Both the position numbers and the translations under genes were made by a program. DNA of 64,000 bases from Desulfococcaceae bacterium (GTDB lineage: Bacteria; Desulfobacterota; Desulfobacteria; Desulfobacterales; Desulfosalsimonadaceae): the NCBI GenBank assembly GCA_030145385.1, contig JAQYVU010000005.1:1-64000 (forward strand), read 5' to 3'. Of this stretch, positions 1 through 9,762 are shown in pieces. The stretch's first letter is position 1; each line of letters opens with the position of its first letter. A model generated the notes under the pieces. The model was not told where the DNA came from. It made no database searches and saw only the letters and a list, made by a program, of their open reading frames with translations.

Positions 1-747
1 ATGGCCATCGGCGTTTCCAAGTACAGCAGTTCAGCCATAAACCTGAGATACGCAGACCAGGATGCCCTGAAGCTGGCAAAATTTTTTGAAGCCCAGGCCG
101 GCAAATCATTTTCAGAAGTCCATTTCAAAACCCTGGTCAACGATCAGGTTTCACGCAACAGTATTATCGAAGGGATCACCCAGCACCTTGGGATGGCGGC
201 ACCCAATGACATCATCTTCCTGTTTGTGGCCGGCCACGGCATCAAGCACCGCCAGTCCGGCTCCTACTACTTCATGCCGGCGGACTCGGATTTTGACACC
301 ATCCTTTCCAAAGGACTGCGGATGTCGGATTTTGAAGAATCAATTAAAATTCTGTCAAAAAATGTCAATAAAATAATCGTTGCCATGGACACCTGTCATT
401 CCGGTGCCCTGGAGGTCGGCATGCGCGGTGGTGGTGACAGTGAAGACCTGGCAGCTGCCATGAATGCCGCCAGCGGTTTATATATTCTGTCCGCCTCAAA
501 AGCCGGTGAAGTCTCAATGGAATCCGACAAGTTCAAGCTGGACCCAAAATTTTCCGGTCACGGCGCGTTTACCTATACACTGGTTGAAGCCATGCAGGGA
601 AAGGCGGACTATGACAAAGATGACTATGTTTCATTAAACGAAATGTTTCAATTTGTTTCCCGCCAGGTCCCCCGTTTGACCAGCGGGCAGCAGCATCCCT
701 ATTTTCGCATGCAGGGCACGGATTTGCAGCTTTTAAAACTCAAGTAG
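1..747 (+). CDS. Caspase-family (C14) peptidase, probably 5'-truncated by the window edge
   Basis: This is a caspase/metacaspase-fold cysteine peptidase domain. The reading frame is open from base 1, and the first residues (MAIGVSKY) match the first beta-strand of the fold, which in this family usually follows a signal peptide or another domain. The ATG at base 1 is therefore probably an internal Met and the gene starts outside the window. The catalytic His lies in VAGHG (about residue 79) and the nucleophile Cys in MDTCHSG (about residue 132). The segment after it (SASKAGEVSMES, then GHGAFTYTLVEAM) is typical of bacterial members. The EF-hand-like DYDKDDYVSLNEMF near the C-terminus is also common in the family. 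The next gene, a CsgG-like lipoprotein, follows in the same orientation, so an envelope role is likely. The substrate is unknown. No gasdermin-like partner is seen nearby. Confidence 0.85.
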   Translation: MAIGVSKYSSSAINLRYADQDALKLAKFFEAQAGKSFSEVHFKTLVNDQVSRNSIIEGITQHLGMAAPNDIIFLFVAGHGIKHRQSGSYYFMPADSDFDTILSKGLRMSDFEESIKILSKNVNKIIVAMDTCHSGALEVGMRGGGDSEDLAAAMNAASGLYILSASKAGEVSMESDKFKLDPKFSGHGAFTYTLVEAMQGKADYDKDDYVSLNEMFQFVSRQVPRLTSGQQHPYFRMQGTDLQLLKLK

Positions 748-863
748 TCTTTACAGGCATTTTGAAGTTACCGTTTTTTTTAGGTATCAATTTGAACCGG
801 AATTTTTTTAAACGGTCGAATCAATTCACAACGTTGAAAGGAAGTATCAGGGGATTTACTTTT

Positions 864-1598
864 ATGAAAAACAAAATTCAATTTCAGCTGTTTGTTGTCT
901 TTATCCTTTTCTTTGGCTCATCTTATTTATTGGGGTGCGGCGGTCACCAGAATCCGCCCGGTCCTTACTTATCTCCGGAGTCTCAAATAACGACGATAGA
1001 CTGGACCCGCATCCCTCCCCCGCCTTCCAAAAAAGATCTGGTGGCGGTTGCCGGATTTGAAAACAAGAGCACGTATTCCGCAGACAAACTCTGGGATACG
1101 TCCGCCAAATTCCTATCATCTCATCTGCTGCGCACCGGATATTTCCGCGTGGTGGAATGGGAGGAAATGAAACGCCTGTTTGACTGGGATACCTTAAGCC
1201 AGGCAGATATCATCAAAAGTCCTGAAAAAATGCAGCAGGCCCACCGCATTCTTTTATGCGAACATTTTATTTCAGGAGCGGTCACCCGTTTCAATGTCAA
1301 CACCTATGCCCAGACCAGTGCCATGTCAAAGGCCAAGACCATTGACACCACCGTCCGGGTTGACCTGATCCTGCAAAACGCACAGACCGGCGAATACCTG
1401 GCCTCCGGAAAAGGGGAACATACGATCCGCCAGACGTTTGGCAAAGGCCAGGTCGGCACCTGGGACAGCAGCGCCGGAGACGATGCCCTGGATCTGGCCA
1501 TCGGAAAGGCGCTTTTTGAGATGATTTCAACCTATGGCGGAACCAGTCAGCGCAGCAAGCCGGTAAAACAGGATGGAAGCGGCGTCCGCTTGAACTGA
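864..1598 (+). CDS. CsgG/FlgO-like outer-membrane lipoprotein
   Basis: This 244-residue lipoprotein has a type II signal peptide ending in the lipobox LLGC (Cys25). A CsgG/curli-secretion-like domain follows: VAVAGFENKS, a loop with SSHLLRTGYFRVVEWEEM, then a strand pair ending in VDLILQNAQTGEYLASGKGE. An ATG 102 bp upstream in the same frame would add an unlikely leader and bury the signal peptide, so I start at 864, about 10 bases after a purine-rich GGGG. CsgG relatives form or assist outer-membrane export channels, or serve as periplasmic lipoprotein adaptors. It sits between a caspase-fold peptidase and a GNA1162-like protein, which suggests one envelope complex. The exact role is not known. 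Confidence 0.75.
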   Translation: MKNKIQFQLFVVFILFFGSSYLLGCGGHQNPPGPYLSPESQITTIDWTRIPPPPSKKDLVAVAGFENKSTYSADKLWDTSAKFLSSHLLRTGYFRVVEWEEMKRLFDWDTLSQADIIKSPEKMQQAHRILLCEHFISGAVTRFNVNTYAQTSAMSKAKTIDTTVRVDLILQNAQTGEYLASGKGEHTIRQTFGKGQVGTWDSSAGDDALDLAIGKALFEMISTYGGTSQRSKPVKQDGSGVRLN

Positions 1599-1654
1599 CA
1601 ACAATTTTTTTACCCAATTACATGCATGCAACCTGTCATGCGAGGAATACAAAA

Positions 1655-2374
1655 ATGACCGTGGAAAAGGCATCACCTGCCGGAATTAAAGTTATCATTA
1701 ATAAAATCTTATTTTTTTTATGGTGCACTGCTTTTCTTTTTTTGTGCGGGGCGGATTCTGCTTTGGCAGCTGAAAAACAGGATCAGGAATACTGGGAGGT
1801 CCACCCGGATTACGCCAAATACTGCCCGAACGTGATTGCTGTTTTGCCGATGGATAACCTGACCCTGGAACCCGAGCTGGAAACCTTTCTTTATAACAGC
1901 GTTTATGAGCAGCTCCAGGCGAAGGGCTACCGGCGTATTTCCGTTGACAAGGTCAAAACAGTCATGGAGGACCTGGGCATTCAGACATCCGGCCAGCTGC
2001 AGGGAATCAGCCTGAAACGGTTGAGTGAAGTACTCAATACGGAGGCCGTGTTCATGGGCCAGGTGGATCAATCCGCCTCCATCCACGAAGGGGTCTATGA
2101 TGCGATTGTAGTCTCCTGTTCGTTAAGGCTTATTGACTGCCGGACGGGCATTGTTCTCTGGCGGAGCGAGCAGTGGCGGACGGCTCACCGCCAGTGGCAG
2201 ATCGATCCCTTTAACGCGCTCCTGAACCTTGCCGCCCATGCCGGCGCGTCCCGTTCGGCCCGGATTGCCTGGCTGGTGCAGGAAATGCTCAAAACAGTGC
2301 CGGAAGGAAAAATAGAAATCGAGCTGGACAACCTCCTGGACCAGGCGGTGGAAATTAAAATCAAGGAAAAGTGA
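1655..2374 (+). CDS. GNA1162/DUF799-like secreted envelope protein
   Basis: This 239-residue protein has an N-terminal hydrophobic signal (residues about 12-38, cleavage near SALAA). It then shows the GNA1162/LpoB-type core: VIAVLPMDNLT, a helical part with SGQLQGISLKRLSEVL, EAVFMGQVD, and the strand LIDCRTGIVLWRSEQW. The start at 1655 is chosen because GAGGA lies 8 bases upstream; an in-frame ATG at 1622 has no ribosome site. In Neisseria a GNA1162 (DUF799) gene also neighbours a CsgG-family gene, so the pairing with the preceding gene fits an established neighbourhood. The protein is probably periplasmic or anchored to the outer membrane. The function is unknown. Confidence 0.7.
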   Translation: MTVEKASPAGIKVIINKILFFLWCTAFLFLCGADSALAAEKQDQEYWEVHPDYAKYCPNVIAVLPMDNLTLEPELETFLYNSVYEQLQAKGYRRISVDKVKTVMEDLGIQTSGQLQGISLKRLSEVLNTEAVFMGQVDQSASIHEGVYDAIVVSCSLRLIDCRTGIVLWRSEQWRTAHRQWQIDPFNALLNLAAHAGASRSARIAWLVQEMLKTVPEGKIEIELDNLLDQAVEIKIKEK

Positions 2375-2527
2375 TGAAAACCGTCTTTGCGCTTATGCGC
2401 CCGGCCCTTTGCAAAATTTCCATTCATCAAAAAAACACGAATCAACACGAAGTTTGATTTTTAAATAAATATACCAGCAAAGTATTTTAATAAGGCAAAG
2501 ATTTAATGTGATTTAAAGGAGGCGTAC

Positions 2528-3610
2528 ATGCATCATCGTGTGACAAAAACTAATTCTTTCGGATTTCAGAACAGAACAGGCATTTTTCATTTAAGTTTAT
2601 TTCTAATGATTTTTTTTCTGGCACCGGCATTTCTTGCGGCAGCAGCCGATGCGGCCACCACCATGAAGCACACCAGCCCGGATTATTTTGTTTCCGATCA
2701 GCGCATCCAGCTGGAAGCGCAAGTTGAAGACCCGGCAGGCGTAAAACTGGTGCGGTGCTATTTTAAAGCCGCCGGCGAGGCAAACCTGGTGTTTGTGCCC
2801 ATGAATTCAACCGGCAAAAATGAATATGCCGGGGTGCTTCCCGCACCGTCTGCCTCAACAGACAGAATCGAATACCTGTTTTTGGGAGTGAATACTTCAA
2901 AACAGGTGGTTCGCAGCCAGACCTTTACGATGGCCAAAGATGAAAACCAGAAACCCCCCTCCTGGCAGGAAATCCCCAAACAAGGGGAAATCAAGGTCAG
3001 CATGGAACTGGATAAAGTACCCACACAACTCCGCGGGTTCAGTGATAGTGTCACCATTGATACGGTTGAATCAGGTGCCCGCTTCGGTGTGGTTGCCCTC
3101 TTGTATCACACGGCCGGCAGTTCATCGACAAAAAGCGCTTTGGCGGCGAATTCAGCTACCGGAGCCACATCCGGCGGCACCATCACAGCCGCTCCTGCCG
3201 GATGGTCAACAGCCATGATTGTAGGCGTGGGTGTTGGAGCCGCAGCGGTTGTCGGCGGAGTGGCAGCGGCCAGTGGGGGTAGTAGCGGCGGTGGTGGAAG
3301 TGACGCAGAAGATTTGACAGAAACAACCATTTTAGGCGATTGGGATTTTTCTGGAGACCGACGGGATGGTGTTCGACGAACAGGGAATATCACGTTTAAT
3401 GAAGACGGAACGCATGTATATAGCGTCAAAGACGACGGGCAGTCTGATGCCGATAACGCAAGCGGGACCTGGTCGTTATCCGGAACCAGTTTAACGATTA
3501 CGTTTCAAACAATGTCAACTTGGGTGGGCACGGCCACTGGGAATTCCAAAAAGTTTACTTTAGATACCAGCTCCGGCACCAACCACGGTACGTATAAATT
3601 TACCCGATAA
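2528..3610 (+). CDS. Secreted protein with Gly-rich membrane segment and lipocalin-like C-terminus (paralog A)
   Basis: I do not recognise a named family for the whole protein. It has a signal peptide (residues about 17-43), then an Ig-like N-terminal part with charged strands (IQLEAQVEDPAG, YFKAAGEA, RIEYLFLGVN). A low-complexity Ala/Ser/Gly stretch leads to a Gly-zipper-like hydrophobic helix (GWSTAMIVGVGVGAAAVVGG). The C-terminal ~95 residues look like a small lipocalin-type barrel (TILGDWDFSG, GTWSLSGTSLTITF, KKFTL). AAAGGAGG 5 bases before the ATG is a strong ribosome site. The next gene is a clear paralog only 46 bp on. The Gly-rich helix could insert in a membrane or self-associate. 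Confidence 0.7.
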   Translation: MHHRVTKTNSFGFQNRTGIFHLSLFLMIFFLAPAFLAAAADAATTMKHTSPDYFVSDQRIQLEAQVEDPAGVKLVRCYFKAAGEANLVFVPMNSTGKNEYAGVLPAPSASTDRIEYLFLGVNTSKQVVRSQTFTMAKDENQKPPSWQEIPKQGEIKVSMELDKVPTQLRGFSDSVTIDTVESGARFGVVALLYHTAGSSSTKSALAANSATGATSGGTITAAPAGWSTAMIVGVGVGAAAVVGGVAAASGGSSGGGGSDAEDLTETTILGDWDFSGDRRDGVRRTGNITFNEDGTHVYSVKDDGQSDADNASGTWSLSGTSLTITFQTMSTWVGTATGNSKKFTLDTSSGTNHGTYKFTR

Positions 3611-3656
3611 TCATAATAAAAAAATGCAAATTGATATTTAGCAAGGAGAGACATTT

Positions 3657-4817
3657 ATGGGGAATTTTATTAATAAAACGAATTCTAACAATTTTATAGG
3701 CACAACAGGCATTTTTACTCTATTCGGTTTATTTCTGTTGGTTTCTTTTCTGGCACCGGCTATTTTAACGGCAACAGCCAATGCCGCCACTTCAATGGAA
3801 CACAGTCCGCCTGATTATTTTGTTGCTGATCAGCGCATTCAGCTGGAAGCACAAGTCGAAGACCCGGAAGGCATCAAACTGGTGAGATGTTATTTTAAAG
3901 CAGCCGGTGAAGCGGACCTGGTGTTTGTGCCCATGCTCGCCATTGGCTCATATAAATTTAGCGGCGTGCTCCCCGCGCCGTCAGCCGCCACAAACCAGAT
4001 CGAGTATCTGTTTCTGACGGTAAACAATTCCAAACAGGTGGTCCGCAGCCAGACGTTCACAATCACCAAAGACGCAGAAAAAGAGACCCCTGCCTGGCAG
4101 GAAATCCCCAAACAAGGGGAAATCAAGGTCAGTATGGAGCTGGATAAAATGCCCACCCAGCTCCGGGGGTTCAGTGATAACGTCACTATTGATGCAGTAG
4201 AATCCGGAGCCCGATTCGGCGTGGTGGCCCTGCTCTACCACACCATCCGGGATTCAGACTCCTCCGGTGCCGGTGCGGCGGCGTCCGGGGCCGGGACAAC
4301 GGCATCCGCATCGACTGTAGCATCTGCAACAGCAGCCACCGGGGCCACATCCGCAGGGGTCATTACTGCCGGCGCTGTCGGATGGTCCACCGCAGCCATT
4401 GTGGGTGTCGGCCTTGGCGTCGCGGCAGTTGGCGGCGGAACTGCTGCTGCTGTTAGTGCCTACGATGATAATAATGATGACGATGAAATTAAAACTAATA
4501 GCGGACAGGGTGTGGAGTTAACTGAAAAAACCATTGTCGGATTCTGGAACCTCACTGGAAGTAATAATTCTGAAGGCTCGACAACAGAAGGATCACTTAC
4601 GTATAATGCAAATGAATCCTATTCCTATCAATTTCTGACCACCTATTCCGATAGTTCGACCCATAACGGAAGCGGCACCGGGACCTGGATATTGGCGGAT
4701 GACGACCTGACCCTTAATTTTGATGCCGGTGCAGTCTATAACGGTATCGCCAGCGGTGACTCGGATTCGTTTACAATGGTCAGCAGCAATGGCTGGACAT
4801 TGAATTTCACCCGATAA
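3657..4817 (+). CDS. Secreted protein with Gly-rich membrane segment and lipocalin-like C-terminus (paralog B)
   Basis: This is the second of two tandem paralogs. The N-terminal ~190 residues are very close to the preceding gene (shared SPDYF-like start, IQLEAQVEDP, EIPKQGEIKVSMELDK, LRGFSD, ESGARFGVVALLYHT). The middle has diverged and lengthened (Ala/Thr/Ser-rich, then GWSTAAIVGVGLGVAAVGGG, then an Asp/Asn-rich linker). The C-terminal lipocalin-like barrel keeps the TIVGFWNLTG start and the GTGTWIL turn. The strongest conservation is in the N-terminal part, which suggests that it holds the shared function. AAGGAGAG lies 8 bases upstream of the ATG. A strong terminator follows, so this gene closes the unit that begins with the caspase-like gene. 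Confidence 0.7.
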   Translation: MGNFINKTNSNNFIGTTGIFTLFGLFLLVSFLAPAILTATANAATSMEHSPPDYFVADQRIQLEAQVEDPEGIKLVRCYFKAAGEADLVFVPMLAIGSYKFSGVLPAPSAATNQIEYLFLTVNNSKQVVRSQTFTITKDAEKETPAWQEIPKQGEIKVSMELDKMPTQLRGFSDNVTIDAVESGARFGVVALLYHTIRDSDSSGAGAAASGAGTTASASTVASATAATGATSAGVITAGAVGWSTAAIVGVGLGVAAVGGGTAAAVSAYDDNNDDDEIKTNSGQGVELTEKTIVGFWNLTGSNNSEGSTTEGSLTYNANESYSYQFLTTYSDSSTHNGSGTGTWILADDDLTLNFDAGAVYNGIASGDSDSFTMVSSNGWTLNFTR

Positions 4818-4829
4818 CCAAACCCATTT

Positions 4830-4881
4830 AACGGCCCGGGAATACAGTGCGAACCATTGTTGCCCGGGTCGTTGTTTTTTT
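4830..4881 (+). terminator. Rho-independent terminator after paralog B
   Basis: The stem AACGGCCCGGG (4830-4840) pairs with CCCGGGTCGTT (4863-4873) with one G-U pair. A run of T (4875-4881) follows immediately. It lies 13 bp after the stop codon of the preceding gene. Confidence 0.88.
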
Positions 4882-4994
4882 GGACATTACATATTAAAAT
4901 CTTATTTTCATTTAACATCAGAAATTTTAAACCAGCCTGACACCCCATGCGTTTAATCTTATTTTTATCAAAACCTTTGGCCGTCAAAGGCAAT

Positions 4995-6368
4995 ATGCAC
5001 TTTACGCTATTTATTTTTATCGTGTGTTTCAGTGTTGTTTCAAGCAGCCCGCTCAATGCCAATGAATCGCCGGTAAGACTGTCACTTGAACAGGCAATAG
5101 AAATCGCACTGAAAAACAACAGAACGATCATCAATGCCCAAAACAGTGTTAATTCCGCCAAACTCAACCTGAGCACTGCACATTCCAACTTTGATTTAAA
5201 AATCAGACCCTTTGCCGGCGGCGGAATCACCGATGGCGATCAGAATTTCAACTCAGGTCTCAATTTTTCAAAAAATCTGGAATACGGCATGCAGGTTTCA
5301 TTTTCTCCGTACATGTCCAAAAATGATGAAGATTATGCGACTTCCGTTGGTCTTGCACTTGAAATCCCGCTATTTAAAAATTTTGGCAAACTCGTTAATA
5401 CACAAAACATAAAATCCTCCGAATTTTCAATTCGGTCGTCTGAAAGAGCTCTTGTTCAGACCAAGGAAAACATTGTTCTTGAAACCGTGACATCATTTTA
5501 TAATATTATTGAGCAGAAAAAAAATGTGGAAATGAATCAAATGCTGGCTGAAAGATTTAAAAGACATACAGCCATTGCTCAAATCAAGACCGATGTCGGC
5601 CTTGCGCAGCCGCTTGACGTATACAGAGCCCAGATAAAAGAAAAAGATGCCCAAGTCAGCCTGACCGACTCTCTGGAAAAACTTCAGACAGCCTGCAATA
5701 ATTTAAAATCCGTTCTTTCCATACCCCAAAGCAGGGAAATTGAGTTGCATGATACCCCGGTTGATAGCACCATAACAAAACTGAATATAAATCAAATTGA
5801 AGCGATTGCCTTTGAAAACAGCATTGAAATTAAAAATGCGCTGGACAGCCTGAATGAAAAGAAACGAGCGGCAAAAATTGCCGAGCATTACCTGCTGCCG
5901 GATCTCACCGTCTTCTTTGATTATACAAGATCCGGAAACGACAATGACTTTAACAATGATGTGTTCCGATTAAGTGAAGACTCCTGGCGGGTTTATCTGA
6001 CGAGCAGCTCTGATTTTAAACGTACGTCGGAAAAAAATTCTTACCGGCAAAGCCTTATCACTGTCCGGTCCGGCGAGCTTGAACTGGCAAACCAAAAAGA
6101 TCAGCTGGGCAAAGAAATAAAAAACCAGGTCGACTTTTTAGAAAAGAGCCAGGAAAGAATCGCGATTCTTGAACAACAGATCCAGAAAGCCATGGGAAAG
6201 CTGGAACTTTCAAAGATCAAGTTTAACAATGGGATGGCAGACAATTTTGACATGATTGAAGCAGAGACAGAACTTCATCAGGCAAAGCTCAACCTTCTGT
6301 CGGCTCAAATTGATTATATTATTGCTACTTACCGGTTAAGAAAAATTATCGGGACACTGATTGCATAA
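4995..6368 (+). CDS. TolC-family outer-membrane efflux protein
   Basis: This is an outer-membrane channel of a tripartite exporter. The start at 4995 gives a clean signal peptide (MHFTLFIFIVCFSVVSS...) and has AAAGG just upstream; the in-frame ATG at 4947 has no ribosome site. The mature protein opens with LSLEQAIEIALKNNRTI, typical of OEP repeat 1. It then has two long helical halves (ENIVLETVTSFYNIIEQKK; later QVDFLEKSQERIAILEQQIQKA) around beta-barrel strands. The duplicated OEP pattern ends with FNNGMADNFDMIEAETELHQA. The periplasmic adaptor and the ABC genes follow at once, so they probably form one export system. The substrate is unknown. Confidence 0.88.
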   Translation: MHFTLFIFIVCFSVVSSSPLNANESPVRLSLEQAIEIALKNNRTIINAQNSVNSAKLNLSTAHSNFDLKIRPFAGGGITDGDQNFNSGLNFSKNLEYGMQVSFSPYMSKNDEDYATSVGLALEIPLFKNFGKLVNTQNIKSSEFSIRSSERALVQTKENIVLETVTSFYNIIEQKKNVEMNQMLAERFKRHTAIAQIKTDVGLAQPLDVYRAQIKEKDAQVSLTDSLEKLQTACNNLKSVLSIPQSREIELHDTPVDSTITKLNINQIEAIAFENSIEIKNALDSLNEKKRAAKIAEHYLLPDLTVFFDYTRSGNDNDFNNDVFRLSEDSWRVYLTSSSDFKRTSEKNSYRQSLITVRSGELELANQKDQLGKEIKNQVDFLEKSQERIAILEQQIQKAMGKLELSKIKFNNGMADNFDMIEAETELHQAKLNLLSAQIDYIIATYRLRKIIGTLIA

Positions 6369-6394
6369 AATTGAAAACAGGTTTTTCCAATCAC

Positions 6395-7828
6395 ATGAAA
6401 CTGAAATTAATTTATACCACATTATTTATTCTTGCTTTTTTTGTTATTTTTTCAAAATTCGTCAGAACGGACCCGGGAATCACGCCCGTCAATACCGTAA
6501 TGGCCACCCGGAAAAGTTTTTCCATAGAAGTGAATACCATCGGTACGCTGGATGCCGCCAGGTCCAATATGGTCACCTCGTCATTAAAAAGCGGGGAGGG
6601 AAAAATTATCCATCTCATTGAGGACGGCACCTGGGTCGAAAAAAACGATCTGCTGGTTCAGCTGGACCCGCTCCCGTTTGAAGAAGAAATTCTCCGGTTA
6701 AAAGGGGAAATTAAAAAATTGGAAGCATCTGTTGACGCAAAAAGGCAGTTGTTTGAATGGGAAAAAAGCCAGGTTGAAAAGGAGCTGAACACGGCAGCGT
6801 TTAATGTGCATAAGGCGGAGCTTGAACTGACAAAATATCAAAAAGGAGAAGGTCCGCTTCAGCTTGCCCTGTTCAAGGAAGAGAGTGATAAAATCGCAAA
6901 AGAAACGAACAAATACTGCAACTACTTAAATGACCTGAAAAAACTGAAAGAAAAAGGGTTTGATCAACCCAGCGAAATTGTAAGGTCTGAACAGGAAGTG
7001 TTTCTGCTGAATGAAAAACTGACCGCTGCCGAACAAAAATATCTGAATTATAAAGAACATGTCTATCCATCGCTCATAGAAGAGTATCAGGCGAATGTGG
7101 GGCATGCGGAAATGGTCCGTGATCAGACCCGAAAAGGCAGTGTGCACAAAATCGCCCAGGCTAAATCATCGCTGGATGAAGTTGTCGCGGGCCTGGAAAA
7201 CGTTGAAAAGAGACTGGAACAAGCAGAAAAAAAGCTGCTGGAAACGACTATAACCGCTCCTTCGACCGGCATTGTAATCCTTTACGAGACATTTCGGGAC
7301 GGACAAAACAGAAAACCCCGGGTGGGAGACACCGTTCTCCAGAACCAGCCCATTTTATATCTGCCCGACATTTCTTCGATGATTGTCAAAACAAATATCC
7401 GTGAAGTGGACCTTCACAAAGTCAAAACAGGACAGACGTCTTCAATTACGGTGGACGCGTATCCGAATAAAAAACTTGAAGGTACGGTTTCATTTATCGG
7501 CGCCCTGGCATCGGATAAACGGGGGGGAAACAGCGGCGCCAAGTATTTTCAAATGACCATTGCTGTAACGTCCGGTGATCCGGACCTCCGGCCCGGCATG
7601 ACCGCACGGGTCAATATTTTAACGGCACAGGTGGAAAATGCACTGACCCTGCCGCTGTATGCTGTTTTTGAAGAGAACAAAGGATTTTACTGTTTCCGGA
7701 CAAAAAACCGTACACTTGAAAAAACCTACCTGACAACCGGTCGCCATAACGAAGACTTTATTGAGATCGTGAACGGTATTGAAGAATTCGATTTAATCAG
7801 CACTGTCAAGCCTTCAGAAATGAATTGA
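6395..7828 (+). CDS. HlyD/MacA-type periplasmic adaptor (membrane fusion protein)
   Basis: An N-terminal inner-membrane anchor (MKLKLIYTTLFILAFFVIF) is followed by a lipoyl-like half (KSFSIEVNTIGTLDA, GEGKIIHLIEDGTWVEKND). A long Lys/Glu-rich coiled-coil hairpin spans about residues 95-275. The second lipoyl half (ITAPSTGIVILYETFRDG) and a beta-barrel domain (VDAYPNKKLEGTVSFIG, DLRPGMTARVNIL) come next. I start at the ATG at 6395; an in-frame TTG at 6371 is possible. The gene begins 26 bp after the TolC-like gene and ends 24 bp before the ATPase, so co-transcription is likely. It should bridge the MacB-like transporter and the outer-membrane channel. Confidence 0.87.
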   Translation: MKLKLIYTTLFILAFFVIFSKFVRTDPGITPVNTVMATRKSFSIEVNTIGTLDAARSNMVTSSLKSGEGKIIHLIEDGTWVEKNDLLVQLDPLPFEEEILRLKGEIKKLEASVDAKRQLFEWEKSQVEKELNTAAFNVHKAELELTKYQKGEGPLQLALFKEESDKIAKETNKYCNYLNDLKKLKEKGFDQPSEIVRSEQEVFLLNEKLTAAEQKYLNYKEHVYPSLIEEYQANVGHAEMVRDQTRKGSVHKIAQAKSSLDEVVAGLENVEKRLEQAEKKLLETTITAPSTGIVILYETFRDGQNRKPRVGDTVLQNQPILYLPDISSMIVKTNIREVDLHKVKTGQTSSITVDAYPNKKLEGTVSFIGALASDKRGGNSGAKYFQMTIAVTSGDPDLRPGMTARVNILTAQVENALTLPLYAVFEENKGFYCFRTKNRTLEKTYLTTGRHNEDFIEIVNGIEEFDLISTVKPSEMN

Positions 7829-7852
7829 ACGCCATCGGAACGATAATACAAA

Positions 7853-8524
7853 ATGCCCGGCCCTTTGATTGACATCTCGAATTTATCCAAAACATATACC
7901 ATGGGATCCAAACCGCTTGAAGTCCTGAAGGACTTGACGCTTTTTGTGGATCAGGGTGATTTTGTTGCCATTATGGGGCCTTCGGGGTCAGGCAAATCCA
8001 CGTTTTTGAATATACTGGGATGCCTGGACAGGCTGACATCAGGCACCTATGTTCTCGACGGGGTCGACGTTTCCCATGCATCTGACAACGGGCTCTCTGA
8101 AATACGCTCCAGCATCTTCGGCTTTGTGTTTCAGAGTTTCAACCTGATTCATAATTTAAATGTTTATGATAATGTCAGCATGCCTTTTTTATACGCGAAA
8201 AACAGCAAGGAAGATATCCTCAAAAAAACCTTAACGGCGATTGAAGACGTCGGGCTGTCAGAAAGGATCCACCACAACCCCTATGAACTATCCGGCGGCG
8301 AAAGGCAGCGTGTGGCAATCGCCCGCGCCCTTGTCAATGAACCCAAAATCATTCTGGCCGATGAACCCACAGGAAACCTTGACTCGGTTACCGGGTCCGC
8401 CATTATGGAAATCATCGGAAAACTCAACAGCAGAGGCACTTCCATTATCCTTGTGACACATGACAAAAATATTGCTTCATGGGCCAAAAAATTACTGATT
8501 TTAAAAGATGGTAAATTTATTTAA
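7853..8524 (+). CDS. ABC transporter ATPase, MacB/LolD type
   Basis: This 223-residue ABC ATPase has Walker [10 protein letters not shown]-loop (FVFQSFNLI), signature LSGGERQ, Walker B IILADEP and the switch His in LVTHD. The spacing and the ADEPTGNLD motif are those of the LolD/MacB/FtsE group, which powers mechanotransmission rather than membrane passage of the solute. It overlaps the next gene by 17 bp, showing tight coupling to the permease. In canonical MacB the ATPase and permease are one chain; here they are split. Confidence 0.93.
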   Translation: MPGPLIDISNLSKTYTMGSKPLEVLKDLTLFVDQGDFVAIMGPSGSGKSTFLNILGCLDRLTSGTYVLDGVDVSHASDNGLSEIRSSIFGFVFQSFNLIHNLNVYDNVSMPFLYAKNSKEDILKKTLTAIEDVGLSERIHHNPYELSGGERQRVAIARALVNEPKIILADEPTGNLDSVTGSAIMEIIGKLNSRGTSIILVTHDKNIASWAKKLLILKDGKFI

Positions 8525-9758
8525 AATAATCAATTATTTAAAAATTTCATTACTGTCGCTGCATTCCAATAAGCTGAGATCTTTTTTAAGTATTATCGGC
8601 GTGGTCTTCGGGGTGATGGCTGTCATTATTATTATAGCCGTGGGAGAAGGCGCAAAAGCGGAAGCTTTACGGCAAATAGAGAAACTGGGGACAAAAAACA
8701 TTTATATCAAATCTGTTGAACTTGGTGTTGATAAAAAACAGGACCTGCTGAAAAATCCTAATTCGGGACTGGGTGCAAATGATCTGATCCGGATTCAAAA
8801 TGGCTGCAGGCATGTTCATGAAATTACGGCTTTAAAAGAAATTCCGGTTTCGGTCATCGGTGCTTTCAAGGAAATTACGCCCCAGATTATTTCATGTTCA
8901 CCATCTTATTTCAAAATTTTAAATCTCGTGTTAAATTCCGGCCGCTTCATCCGCAGAAATGATATTACCGGCCATCAGCAGGTGTGTGTGATCGGTTATC
9001 ATGTCGCCGCCCAGCTTGGCAGCAACGGTATTCTCGGCAATCGGATCAGAATCGGCAATCACCTGTTCAAAATCATCGGAATCCTCGACCGTTACAATAT
9101 CGAATCTTCAAAGTCATCGGCGGTTTCCGAGAGAAACTATAATGAATTAATCATTATTCCCTTGAAAAGTGAAAAATGGATCATGCCGGAAAACAGCATA
9201 GACAATGGCGTCAATAATTTATCCGAATTGATCATTCAAATAGATGCCACATCCCATGTGATTGAATCATCAGGGATCATCCATAGAATTATGGCGATGA
9301 ATCATGGAGATATTAACGACTACCAGATCGTTACCCCGCTTGAACTGCTCCATCAATCAAAAAAAACAAATGAACTGTTCAGTCTTCTGCTGTTCGGGAT
9401 TGCTTCTGTTTCTCTTCTGGTGGGCGGAATCGGCATCATGAATATCATGCTGGCCACCGTATCGGAGCGCAGGCGGGAAATCGGTATTCGCAGAGCCGTT
9501 GGAGCGAAACAGCAACATATCCTGTTTCAATTTTTAGCAGAAGCCTCTTTACTGACCTTTACCGGCGGGATTATCGGTATTCTTTCCGGACTCATCACCG
9601 TTTTTATCTTGAAACAGGTCGCCCCCTGGGAACTGATCATCACCGTCAAAGCCATCCTTCTGCCGCTGATCATATCCTCTTTAACCGGCATTTTTTTCGG
9701 CAGCTACCCGGCATACAAGGCGGCCCGACTGGATCCCATCCAGGCGTTGATGGGCTGA
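8508..9758 (+). CDS. MacB-like ABC permease (MacB periplasmic core plus FtsX domain)
   Basis: The first TM helix lies at about residues 20-45 ([22 protein letters not shown]). A periplasmic core of about 210 residues follows. The C-terminal FtsX domain has three TM helices ([22 protein letters not shown]; the [14 protein letters not shown] cytoplasmic loop; [33 protein letters not shown]) and ends in the typical [12 protein letters not shown]. It completes the TolC-MacA-MacB-like tripartite exporter. Substrates of related systems include lipoproteins, peptides, siderophores and macrolides; nothing here decides between them. Confidence 0.92.
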   Translation: MVNLFKIINYLKISLLSLHSNKLRSFLSIIGVVFGVMAVIIIIAVGEGAKAEALRQIEKLGTKNIYIKSVELGVDKKQDLLKNPNSGLGANDLIRIQNGCRHVHEITALKEIPVSVIGAFKEITPQIISCSPSYFKILNLVLNSGRFIRRNDITGHQQVCVIGYHVAAQLGSNGILGNRIRIGNHLFKIIGILDRYNIESSKSSAVSERNYNELIIIPLKSEKWIMPENSIDNGVNNLSELIIQIDATSHVIESSGIIHRIMAMNHGDINDYQIVTPLELLHQSKKTNELFSLLLFGIASVSLLVGGIGIMNIMLATVSERRREIGIRRAVGAKQQHILFQFLAEASLLTFTGGIIGILSGLITVFILKQVAPWELIITVKAILLPLIISSLTGIFFGSYPAYKAARLDPIQALMG

Positions 9759-9762
9759 TGCG

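Noticed and set aside
1-4817. A gasdermin-type defence operon led by the caspase-like gene
   Set aside because: The neighbours are secreted envelope proteins with signal peptides; none resembles a gasdermin or a known defence sensor.
4736-5230. Minus-strand open frame of 164 codons over the terminator and tolC-like start
   Set aside because: It reads through a strong terminator and a clear signal peptide of the opposite gene; no domain is recognised.
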